Origin: an uncultured Selenomonadales bacterium
Lineage (GTDB): Bacteria > Bacillota > Negativicutes > Selenomonadales > Selenomonadaceae
Direction of reading: 5' to 3'
Length of the DNA stretch: 9,185 nt
NCBI GenBank assembly: GCA_937915885.1
Contig: CALGGP010000133.1
Location: 1 to 9,185 of the forward strand
Part shown: one piece after another, positions 1-5,706 of the stretch
Position numbering within the stretch: the stretch's first letter is position 1
Layout: the number at the start of each line of letters is the position of its first letter
Notes under the pieces: model-generated
Told to the model about the DNA's origin: nothing
Database searches by the model: none
The model's input: only the letters and a program-made list of their open reading frames with translations
Position numbers and translations under genes: made by a program

Positions 1-55
1 AACCGCTTCCTCTGTTGGGCGCTGTCGTTCGGGGGTGGGAGCGTCGACGGCGCCC
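1..55 (+). repeat. Right end of an intergenic GC-rich repeat array (copy A, cut by the window edge)
   Basis: This is the last unit and terminal hairpin of the repeat family seen in every sizeable gap of the window. The arms GGGCGCTGTCG (17-27) and CGACGGCGCCC (45-55) pair over 11 bp with one G-U wobble. The 17-nt loop is G-rich and contains GGGAGCGT. The preceding bases (AACCGCTTCC...GTTG) match the unit before the hairpin in copy D (5601-5677). The hairpin is followed by an A-run, not a T-run, on the + strand, so it does not look like a terminator for rightward transcription. It lies about 46 bp upstream of the next start codon. Confidence 0.8.
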
Positions 56-101
56 ACAAAAAAAATGTCGAGATTAAAAATTTGAAAGGAGTGATCCGTC
101 G

Positions 102-668
102 ATGAAGAAAATTTTTTTATTGATCGCGTGTCTGCTGCTCAATCTGTCGACGGCGAGCGCGGACGATCCCGAGCCGAAGAAAACTTTCGAGGTGCAATTC
201 GAGCGCTTCAACGGTCATATGTTCGACAAGCGCAAAGTCAATAATTATAATGTGCATGTGTTTCAGAAATTCCACGATCATCGGGCGCTGTCGGTGTATC
301 GGGGCTTGACGTTCATGCGCGCGACGGGCTACATCAGAACGCACAACAATGATGATCTGCTCGAGAGCGGCGCGGTCGGCTTCGGACCGGCGCTCATGCT
401 CCGTTGGACGCAACCGATCAGCGGCAAGTTGGCGATTGCGGGAGATTTTACGGGCAGTCTGTTGGCGTGCAATCACGCGCACCCCGCGAACGGTCGAGCG
501 TACGGATTTATGTGGCGCGTGGGACCGCGTCTGTTGTGGCAATACGACGACGATGATTCGGTGAGCGTCGGCTACTCGGTCAGTCATTTTTCAAACGGCA
601 CGCGCAAGTCGCACAACCCGGGCTATAACAGTGTCGGCGTCACCGTCAACTTTCAACATAAGTTTTGA
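102..668 (+). CDS. PagL-like outer-membrane lipid A deacylase / acyloxyacyl hydrolase family protein
   Basis: This 188-aa protein is probably an outer-membrane beta-barrel of the PagL family, which removes the 3-O-acyl chain from lipid A. A Sec signal peptide is visible: MKK, a hydrophobic core (residues 4-15), then a likely signal peptidase I site after ASA (18-20). The mature part alternates polar and non-polar residues and ends in Phe, as outer-membrane barrels usually do. The signature near the C-terminus is HFSN (162-165) followed by NPGYN (172-176). In Pseudomonas PagL the catalytic residues are His, Ser two residues later and Glu twelve after that Ser. Here His162 and Ser164 are present but the Glu position holds Asn176, so activity is uncertain. 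The ATG has a good site, AAAGGAG (85-91), 10 nt upstream. No partner gene is adjacent. The family call is fairly firm; the exact substrate is not. Confidence 0.75.
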   Translation: MKKIFLLIACLLLNLSTASADDPEPKKTFEVQFERFNGHMFDKRKVNNYNVHVFQKFHDHRALSVYRGLTFMRATGYIRTHNNDDLLESGAVGFGPALMLRWTQPISGKLAIAGDFTGSLLACNHAHPANGRAYGFMWRVGPRLLWQYDDDDSVSVGYSVSHFSNGTRKSHNPGYNSVGVTVNFQHKF

Positions 669-669
669 T

Positions 670-681
670 CTCCGCGCGGAG
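670..681. other. Perfect 12-bp palindrome CTCCGCGCGGAG just after a stop codon
   Basis: It begins one base after the TGA (666-668) of the PagL-like gene. The core TCCGCGCGGA recurs after the stop of the oxidoreductase (6601-6610) and, with one change, after gntR (5696-5705). As RNA it could only form a 4-bp stem with a GCGC loop and has no proper T-run, so it is a poor intrinsic terminator. It may be a DNA site instead. Function unknown. Confidence 0.5.
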
Positions 682-690
682 TGACATTTT

Positions 691-928
691 CTCCCGCCCA
701 CCCGCCCCTAAAAGCTATCGCTTTTGAAACGAAAGGCACCGCCGACGCGGGGCGGGACTGCTGAAAAAGTCGGGCGCCAGCCGACGCGGAGCGGACGTTG
801 CTGAAAAAGGCAGGCGCCCCCTTTGCGGGTTAGACGGCACTAAAAAAGACGGGCGCTGACGACGCGGGTGGGAATCACGGGCTAAGTTGGGCGCCGACAT
901 CGGGGGGCGGGAGCGTCGGCGGCGCCCC
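691..928 (+). repeat. Intergenic GC-rich repeat array (copy B, five units)
   Basis: This fills most of the 297-bp gap between the PagL-like gene and the CofE-like gene. GCGCC-type cores start at 736, 774, 814, 853 and 891, a period of 38-40 nt. Most units carry a GACGCGG-type segment, and the first three an A-rich stretch such as CTGAAAAAG. The last unit ends in the family hairpin: GGGCGCCG (889-896) pairs with CGGCGCCC (920-927) across a G-rich loop. The left edge CTCCCGCCCACC (691-702) is complementary to GGGGGGCGGGAG (902-913) at 11 of 12 positions, so the array has inverted ends. No reading frame in it looks coding. Confidence 0.8.
710..725 (+). terminator. Weak stem-loop, possible terminator of the PagL-like gene
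   Basis: AAAAGC (710-715) pairs perfectly with GCTTTT (720-725) around a TATC loop, 42 bp after the stop codon. The stem has only two G-C pairs, and the four T's are inside the stem, so termination would be weak. It lies within the left part of repeat copy B but is not shared with the other copies. Confidence 0.25.
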
Positions 929-965
929 ATGAAATCGTAAAAAATTTTTTTGAGGAGAGATCATA

Positions 966-1625
966 TTGTCAGTAGAACTCGTAACGGTGCCGACGCGCAT
1001 CTTAACTCCGAAAGACGACATCGTTGACATCATGGAACGCTACACCAAAAATAAAATCGGTCCCGACGACGTTGTCACCGTCGCCGAAAGCGTCGTGGCG
1101 ATCACGCAAGGCATGATCATTCGCCCCGACGAGATGGAGATCACCGAACTCGCTCAACTCTGCTGCCGCTTCATTCCCGACTACGGCTCGCTCGCGACGC
1201 CGCATGGCATGCAGGCGCTGATGCGCGTCGAGGGCAAATGGCGCGTGGCGGGAGCATTGTTGCTTGGCTTCCTCGGCAAATTGATCGGAGTGCGCGGATT
1301 GTTTTATAAGTACGGCGGACGTCAGGCGGCGCTGATCGACGATTGCACGGGAACGATGCCGCCGTTCGATAAATGCGTGGTCTACGGGCCCGACAAGCCC
1401 GACGAAGTTGTAGCGGCGCTCAAGGATCGGCTCGGTTGTTTCGGAGCGATGATCGCCGACGTGAATGATCTGAAGCGTTCGCGGATCGTGGCGGCGACGC
1501 CGGGCATGAACGCTCAGCTCGCGTCCGATCTTTTGCTCGACAATCCGTTCGGCAACGCGTCACAGAAAACGCCGATCTGCATCTTGAAAAACTTTCGTCA
1601 GTACCAAGAATCCAAGGGGGCTTGA
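966..1625 (+). CDS. CofE-like protein (coenzyme F420-0:L-glutamate ligase family)
   Basis: This 219-aa protein resembles the CofE fold, whose archaeal and actinobacterial members add L-glutamate to coenzyme F420-0 using GTP. The N-terminal half carries the family-like stretch DDVVTVAESVVAITQG (34-49), equivalent to the early 'virtually invariant SV.G' region of CofE. Other visible features are a Cys-Cys pair (66-67), a hydrophobic helix near 95-110 and GATPGMN-like ATPGMN (177-182). The start is TTG at 966, supported by TGAGGAGAGA (951-960) five nt upstream. Its stop is embedded in the ribosome-binding region of alr, so the two are almost certainly co-transcribed. Negativicutes are not known to make F420, so the real acceptor is probably something else. 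The alr partner hints at amino-acid or cell-wall chemistry, but this is inference. The family call comes from recalled sequence likeness, not a search. Confidence 0.7.
   Translation: MSVELVTVPTRILTPKDDIVDIMERYTKNKIGPDDVVTVAESVVAITQGMIIRPDEMEITELAQLCCRFIPDYGSLATPHGMQALMRVEGKWRVAGALLLGFLGKLIGVRGLFYKYGGRQAALIDDCTGTMPPFDKCVVYGPDKPDEVVAALKDRLGCFGAMIADVNDLKRSRIVAATPGMNAQLASDLLLDNPFGNASQKTPICILKNFRQYQESKGA
1614..1620 (+). promoter_or_regulatory. Ribosome binding site that sets the alr start
   Basis: AAGGGGG lies inside the last codons of the CofE-like gene. Two in-frame TTG codons follow, at 1622 and 1628. The first is only 1 nt from this site, which is too close; the second is 7 nt away, the normal distance. 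The alr start is therefore placed at 1628. Confidence 0.6.
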
Positions 1626-1627
1626 CG

Positions 1628-2749
1628 TTGAAAAATTTATTGAATCGGGACGCGTGGGCGGAAGTCAATCTGTCGGCGATCGAACACAATTTGCGCTCGA
1701 TCCGTCGGCACATCGATCCGAAGGTAAAATTGTGCGCGGTCGTCAAGGCGGACGCCTACGGACATGGAGCGGTCGCCGTCAGTCGATGCGCGCTCGACGC
1801 GGGCGCCGATGTGTTAGCGGTGGCGACGGTCGACGAGGCGCTCGAGCTCCGCGCGGAAGGATTTACCGTTCCGATCTTAATCCTCGGATTGATCCCCGCG
1901 CTTGCCGCCGACGCCGTTGTCCATGAAGACATCACGACGGCGGTTGCCGATCTCGAGTTGGCAAAAAAAATATCCGACGCCGCCGTCAGGCAGGATCGGA
2001 TCGCAAAAATTCATCTCAAACTCGAGACGGGCATGGGACGCATCGGAGCGTCGGTCGAAGACGCGGCGACGTTGGCGGAGTCGATTGCTCGACTGCCGAA
2101 TGTCGAGATCGAAGGCGTCTTTTCGCATTTCGCCGCCGCTGATACCGTCGACAAAACTTTTACCCGTCAACAGATCGGATTGTTTCAACGGGCGATCGAT
2201 GCGATCGAAAGTCGCGGGATAAAAATTCCGATCAAACACATAGCGGAGTCGGCGGCGATACTCGAAATCCCCGAGGCGCACTTCGACATGGTACGCGCGG
2301 GCATCATCACCTACGGGCTGTATCCGTCGGACGAAGTCAAGCACACGATCGAGTTGCGCTCGGCTATGACGTTGAGGGCGCGGGTGGCGTTCGTAAAAAA
2401 AATTCCGCGCGGAACGTCGATCGGTTACGGTCGAGAGTTCGTTGCGCAGAGAGATTCGATCATTGCGACGTTGCCGCTCGGCTATGCGGACGGCTACATC
2501 AGAGCGTATAAAGGATTTTGCGTCGAGATTAACGGGCGTCGGGCGCCGATAGCGGGGCGCGTGTGCATGGATCAAGTGATGATCGATGTGACCGATCTCG
2601 ACGGAGTGAAAGTCGGCGACGAAGTAATTTTATTCGGCTCGCCGACGCTGACGATCGACGACGCGGCTCGGCATCTCAACACGATCAATTACGAGATCAC
2701 TTGCCTCGTGTCGCCGCGCGTCCCGATCAAATATGTCAATCAGTTGTGA
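1628..2749 (+). CDS. alr: Alanine racemase
   Basis: This PLP enzyme interconverts L- and D-alanine in the cytosol and supplies D-Ala for peptidoglycan. At 373 aa it is full length. The N-terminal TIM barrel has the PLP lysine in AVVKADAYGHG (Lys40), the LKLETGMGRIG strand (about 130-140) and HFAAAD. The C-terminal beta domain has the second catalytic base, Tyr267 in SIGYGREF, then LPLGYADGY, GRVCMDQVMIDV and the closing motif NYEITCLVSPRVPIKY. The chosen TTG start (1628) fits the upstream AAGGGGG; a TTG at 1622 would add two residues and overlap the preceding stop. It is coupled to the CofE-like gene. The 3' end overlaps the 3' end of prs on the other strand by 10 bp, leaving no room for a dedicated terminator. 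Confidence 0.95.
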   Translation: MKNLLNRDAWAEVNLSAIEHNLRSIRRHIDPKVKLCAVVKADAYGHGAVAVSRCALDAGADVLAVATVDEALELRAEGFTVPILILGLIPALAADAVVHEDITTAVADLELAKKISDAAVRQDRIAKIHLKLETGMGRIGASVEDAATLAESIARLPNVEIEGVFSHFAAADTVDKTFTRQQIGLFQRAIDAIESRGIKIPIKHIAESAAILEIPEAHFDMVRAGIITYGLYPSDEVKHTIELRSAMTLRARVAFVKKIPRGTSIGYGREFVAQRDSIIATLPLGYADGYIRAYKGFCVEINGRRAPIAGRVCMDQVMIDVTDLDGVKVGDEVILFGSPTLTIDDAARHLNTINYEITCLVSPRVPIKYVNQL

Positions 2750-3714
2750 ATCGGAACTTCTTTGAAGAGCAGGCTCACCGAACGGTGCGCTTGAATGTTG
2801 AGAATGACGTCGCCGATCGATTCTGCCATTGAGAGCACTTCGATCTTCGGCGAATTTTTTTCGGGCGGCAACGGGATCGTGTCGGTGATGATCAATTTTT
2901 CGAGCACGGATTCGTTGATGCGTTCGACGGCGGGATCGCTCAACACCGCGTGAGTACACGCCGCGAATACTCGAGCCGCGCCCAATTTTTTAAGCGCCAA
3001 TGCTCCTTTGCAGAGGCTGCCCGCCGTGTCGACAATGTCATCGATCATAATCGCGGTCTTGCCTTTGATGTCGCCGATGATGCCCATAACTTCCGCTTCG
3101 CCCGGGCGCGGACGGCGCTTTTCGATGATCGCAATCGACGTGTGGAGATAATCCGCCAGCCGACGAGCGCGAGTGACGCCTCCGAGGTCGGGGCTGACGA
3201 CGACCGCGTTCTCGTAATTTTGAGCGTTGAGATAATCGGCAAGCACCGGCGCCGCCGCCAAATGATCAACCGGAATGTCGAAGAAGCCCTGAATTTGACC
3301 GGCGTGAAGGTCGACCGTGATCACGCGCGTCAAGCCCGCCGCCGTCATCAGATTTGCAACCAACTTTGCGGAGATCGGCTCACGCCCGCGCGTCTTACGA
3401 TCCTGTCGAGCGTAGGCGTAATAAGGGACGACGGCGGTGATCGAATGAGCCGAGGCGCGTTTGCAGGCGTCGGCGATGATCAGCAAATCCATCAGATTAT
3501 CGTTGACGGGCTGCGACGTCGGCTGGATAATAAAAATATCTCTGCCGCGAATGCTTTCGTTGATCATCACTTGAGACTCGCCGTTGTTGAAACGCCCGAC
3601 CGTCATGTCGCACAGATTGACGCCGATGTAGTCGGCAATGTCCTGCGCCAACTTGGGATTGGCGTTGCCCGTCATCAGACAGAGTTTGCTCAGATCGACC
3701 GATTGATTGTTCAT
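2740..3714 (-). CDS. prs: Ribose-phosphate pyrophosphokinase (PRPP synthetase, class I)
   Basis: This enzyme makes PRPP from ribose 5-phosphate and ATP for purine, pyrimidine, His, Trp and NAD synthesis. The 324-aa length is normal. Visible motifs in order are FNNGES (about 43-48), the ATP-contacting ARQDRK (102-107), the metal-binding DLHAGQIQGFF (135-145), the flexible loop VVVSPDLGGVTRAR and the PRPP-binding DDIVDTAGS (225-233), where Ser replaces the more common Thr. The C-terminus has the family-like SVSLLF. The ATG at 3714 is preferred over an in-frame GTG at 3726, which would overlap the GGAGAG site (3731-3726); the ATG is 11 nt from it, slightly long. Order glmU then prs is the usual Firmicutes arrangement, but here about 500 bp of repeats separate them. 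There is no pth or ctc downstream; alr converges instead. Confidence 0.95.
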   Translation of the reverse strand: MNNQSVDLSKLCLMTGNANPKLAQDIADYIGVNLCDMTVGRFNNGESQVMINESIRGRDIFIIQPTSQPVNDNLMDLLIIADACKRASAHSITAVVPYYAYARQDRKTRGREPISAKLVANLMTAAGLTRVITVDLHAGQIQGFFDIPVDHLAAAPVLADYLNAQNYENAVVVSPDLGGVTRARRLADYLHTSIAIIEKRRPRPGEAEVMGIIGDIKGKTAIMIDDIVDTAGSLCKGALALKKLGAARVFAACTHAVLSDPAVERINESVLEKLIITDTIPLPPEKNSPKIEVLSMAESIGDVILNIQAHRSVSLLFKEVPIHN

Positions 3715-3758
3715 TGCTCGTGTCACTCTCCAAAAATATTTTTGCCCACCCGAAAGGC

Positions 3759-3814
3759 AATTAGGAATTAGGAATGCGGAATTAGGAATTAGGAATTAGG
3801 AATTAGGAATGCGG
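3759..3814 (+). repeat. Heptanucleotide minisatellite, eight units of AATTAGG / AATGCGG
   Basis: Eight exact 7-bp units run in the order T T G T T T T G, where T is AATTAGG and G is AATGCGG, followed by a partial AATTAAA. The AT-rich composition differs sharply from the GC-rich array around it. It resembles the short tandemly repeated heptamers known from intergenic DNA of filamentous cyanobacteria and other bacteria. It lies 45 bp upstream of the prs start. Confidence 0.95.
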
Positions 3815-4166
3815 AATTAAATAGCGGGTGCTGTTGCCAAAATTTATGCGCCGCATTCGTGGATGGAAGCAATTGACGGTGCATTGCGAAGAACGGTCGC
3901 CGCCGACACGGGGCGGGAACCGATGAAAAGTCGGACGCCGAACTTCCGTGGGCGGGCTTTGCGAAAAAAGGGGGCGTTGCCGACGCGGAGCCGCCGCCGT
4001 TGACAAAGTCAGACGCCGCACTCAATGGGCGGACGAAGAACGGGCGCCGGCGATGATGGTCGCTGTCAAAAGTTGTGCGCCGCGCTTGTGGACGGAAGCG
4101 ATTGACGGCTCGTCTCGTTGCGAAGGAAGGGCGCCGCCGACGCGGGTGGGCATTGCTGCCATAATT

Positions 4167-4207
4167 GGGGCGCCGCGCTCGGTGGGCGGGAGCGTCGGCG
4201 GCGCCCC
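4167..4207 (-). terminator. Terminal hairpin of repeat copy C, possible terminator of glmU
   Basis: Nine bp after the glmU stop, a leftward transcript would meet a perfect 10-bp G-C stem (4207-4198 with 4176-4167) with a 21-nt loop. The bases after it read AATTAT, not a true U-run, so intrinsic termination is plausible but weak. The same hairpin elsewhere lies upstream of rightward genes, so termination is unlikely to be its only role. Confidence 0.3.
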
Positions 4208-4215
4208 ATATAAAT

Positions 4216-5574
4216 TTATTTCCGTTTATCCGCCCAATCGGCGTAGTTGACTTGCCGCGCTCGAGCGATCGCAAGATTTTCTTTCGGCACTCGTTTTGTG
4301 ATCGTCGAGCCCGCTCCGATGTACGCGCCATCCTCGACTTCGACCGGCGCGACGAGATTTGTATTGCAGCCGACAAACACATTGTCGCCGATCGTCGTCC
4401 GATATTTTTTCTTGCCGTCGTAGTTGCACGTCACCGTCCCGCAACCCACATTGACGTTCGAGCCCATATCGCAATCGCCCAGATATTGAAGATGCGGCAA
4501 CTTCGATCCCGCGCCGATGTTGGAGTTTTTGATCTCGACGAAGTTTCCAATCTTGACTTTGTCCGCGATCTTCGTCCCGGGACGCAAATGCACATACGGA
4601 CCGATCGTCACTCCATTGCCCACCTCGCAATCATGCCCGTAAACAAATTGCGCCGTCACCCGATCGCCTATCGTGATGTTCTGCAGCCGACTGTTCGGAC
4701 CGATCACGCAATCGCGCCCGATTTTCGTCGCGCCTTCGATCCACGTAAACGGATAAATCACCGTGTCGCGATCGATCTCAACGTCGGCGTCGATGAATGT
4801 GCTCGACGGATCCATCAGCGTTACGCCGTCGGACATCAATTGATCATTCTTCCGACGACGGAGAATTTTTTCGGCGACTGCCAACTGTTGACGCGAATTG
4901 ATCCCGAGCGTCTCCGTAAAATCGTCGGCGATCACCGCATTGATTTTGCCGCCGCCGTTTTTGATAATCTCGAGCACGTCAGTCAGATAATATTCGCCCT
5001 GCGCGTTGTCGTTGGTGACTTTTTCGAGCGCGTCAAACAAAATTTTTACATCGAAACAATAAATGCCCGTGTTGACTTCGCGGATTTTTTTCTGCTCGTC
5101 GTCGGCGTCCTTGTGCTCGACAATTTTTTCGACCGTGCCGTCGTCCGCGCGGATTATTCGACCGTAACCGTCGGCATTGGGCATCATCGCCGTCAACACC
5201 GTCGCCTTGACTTCGGCTTTATTGTGCTCGTCGACGAAGCGCGACAGCAAATCCGACGTGAGCAACGGAGTATCGCCGCACAGGATCAAAACGGAGCCGT
5301 CGGCATTTTTGAGCGCGTCTCGAGTGCATAGGACGGCATGCCCCGTGCCGAGTTGTTCTTCCTGCATGACGAACTCGACATCGGCGATCGATTGTTGGAC
5401 GAGCTCCGCGCCCGAGCCGATCACGACCAGCTCCCGCGTCGAGCCCACGCCCTTTGCGGCGCTGATGACGTGCTCGAGCATTGGTTTGCCGCAAACCTTA
5501 TGCAAAACTTTCGGCAGGTCGGACTTCATTCGAGTGCCCTTGCCTGCCGCCAAAATTACTGTGACTAAATCCAT
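4216..5574 (-). CDS. glmU: Bifunctional UDP-GlcNAc pyrophosphorylase / GlcN-1-P acetyltransferase
   Basis: GlmU acetylates glucosamine 1-phosphate and then couples it to UTP, giving UDP-GlcNAc for peptidoglycan and lipid A. The 452-aa length matches the family. The N-terminal uridyltransferase domain (about 1-230) has the nucleotide signature LAAGKGTRM (8-16), the GTGHA loop (76-80), CGDTPLL (99-105), GYGRI (136-140), EVNTGIY (166-172) and EYYLTD (194-199). The C-terminal left-handed beta helix (about 250-440) shows hexapeptide repeats, RPGTKI (331-336) and HLQYLGD (361-367), whose His361 matches the catalytic His363 of E. coli. NYDG (384-387) is also present. The ATG at 5574 is preceded by GGAGG six nt upstream. 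Both domains look intact, and both flanking gaps are filled with repeat arrays. Confidence 0.97.
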   Translation of the reverse strand: MDLVTVILAAGKGTRMKSDLPKVLHKVCGKPMLEHVISAAKGVGSTRELVVIGSGAELVQQSIADVEFVMQEEQLGTGHAVLCTRDALKNADGSVLILCGDTPLLTSDLLSRFVDEHNKAEVKATVLTAMMPNADGYGRIIRADDGTVEKIVEHKDADDEQKKIREVNTGIYCFDVKILFDALEKVTNDNAQGEYYLTDVLEIIKNGGGKINAVIADDFTETLGINSRQQLAVAEKILRRRKNDQLMSDGVTLMDPSSTFIDADVEIDRDTVIYPFTWIEGATKIGRDCVIGPNSRLQNITIGDRVTAQFVYGHDCEVGNGVTIGPYVHLRPGTKIADKVKIGNFVEIKNSNIGAGSKLPHLQYLGDCDMGSNVNVGCGTVTCNYDGKKKYRTTIGDNVFVGCNTNLVAPVEVEDGAYIGAGSTITKRVPKENLAIARARQVNYADWADKRK

Positions 5575-5600
5575 CGTAAGCCTCCGATTATTTTTTGTTG

Positions 5601-5677
5601 GCGCCGTCGGCGCGGGGTGGGAACTGCTTCCAAAATTTGGGCGCTGTCACCGATGGGTGGGAGCGTCGACGGCGCCC
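5601..5677 (+). repeat. Minimal intergenic repeat element (copy D, one unit plus hairpin)
   Basis: This 77-bp copy is the shortest complete member of the family and defines its core: one GCGCCG...GCGCGGGGTGGGA unit (core at 5601), then the terminal module (core at 5641). GGGCGCTGTC (5639-5648) pairs with GACGGCGCCC (5668-5677) over 10 bp with one G-U pair; the 19-nt loop contains GGGTGGGAGCG. It sits between the glmU start and the gntR stop. Confidence 0.85.
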
Positions 5678-5695
5678 TTAAAATTTTTCTGTCGA

Positions 5696-5705
5696 GCCGC
5701 GCGGA
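5696..5705. other. CCGCGCGG palindrome just after the gntR stop
   Basis: On the gntR strand the stop TAA is followed after one base by TCCGCGCGGC, nine of ten bases identical to the sites at 671-680 and 6601-6610. The position directly after a stop codon is the shared feature. Function unknown. Confidence 0.4.
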
Positions 5706-5706
5706 T

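Larger units (their letters stand above)
3744..4207 (+). repeat. Long intergenic GC-rich repeat array (copy C)
   Basis: This fills nearly all of the 501-bp gap between glmU and prs. Cores of the GCGCC type start near 3848, 3897, 3935, 3974, 4013, 4044, 4077, 4131, 4170 and 4201. Spacing is mostly 38-39 nt, with two long units (49 and 54 nt) and several short ones (31-33 nt). The left edge GCCCACC (3744-3750) is complementary to GGTGGGC (4181-4187). The right end is the family hairpin with a perfect 10-bp stem, GGGGCGCCGC (4167-4176) and GCGGCGCCCC (4198-4207). A heptamer minisatellite sits in its left part (3759-3814). No coding potential is evident: frames open through it are translations of the repeats. 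Confidence 0.8.

Noticed and set aside
102..135. Lipoprotein signal (LIAC at residues 7-10) in the PagL-like protein
   Set aside because: The Cys is too close to the N-terminus for a normal lipoprotein signal peptide, and a good signal peptidase I site (ASA) follows at residue 20.
736..928. CRISPR array
   Set aside because: Spacing near 39 nt is suggestive, but there is no constant direct repeat with unique spacers; whole units are degenerate copies of each other, and no cas gene is present.
715..930. A short leftward open frame in the gap after the PagL-like gene
   Set aside because: It lies wholly within repeat copy B, is Arg/Pro-rich and repetitive, and has no ribosome binding site.
3789..4382. 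A 197-codon leftward open frame through repeat copy C
   Set aside because: Its sequence is a translation of the GC-rich units and the AATTAGG heptamers (ending AFLIPNS), and it overlaps the end of glmU.
4165..5331. A 388-codon open frame on the + strand opposite glmU
   Set aside because: The opposite strand encodes a complete GlmU with all motifs; the antisense frame is Arg/Asp-rich, matches no family I know and arises from codon bias. Similar antisense frames opposite alr and prs were dropped for the same reason.
5601..5677. Integron attC site or riboswitch
   Set aside because: No GTTRRRY or RYYYAAC core and no integrase gene is present. The same element lies both upstream and downstream of unrelated genes, so a gene-specific riboswitch does not fit.
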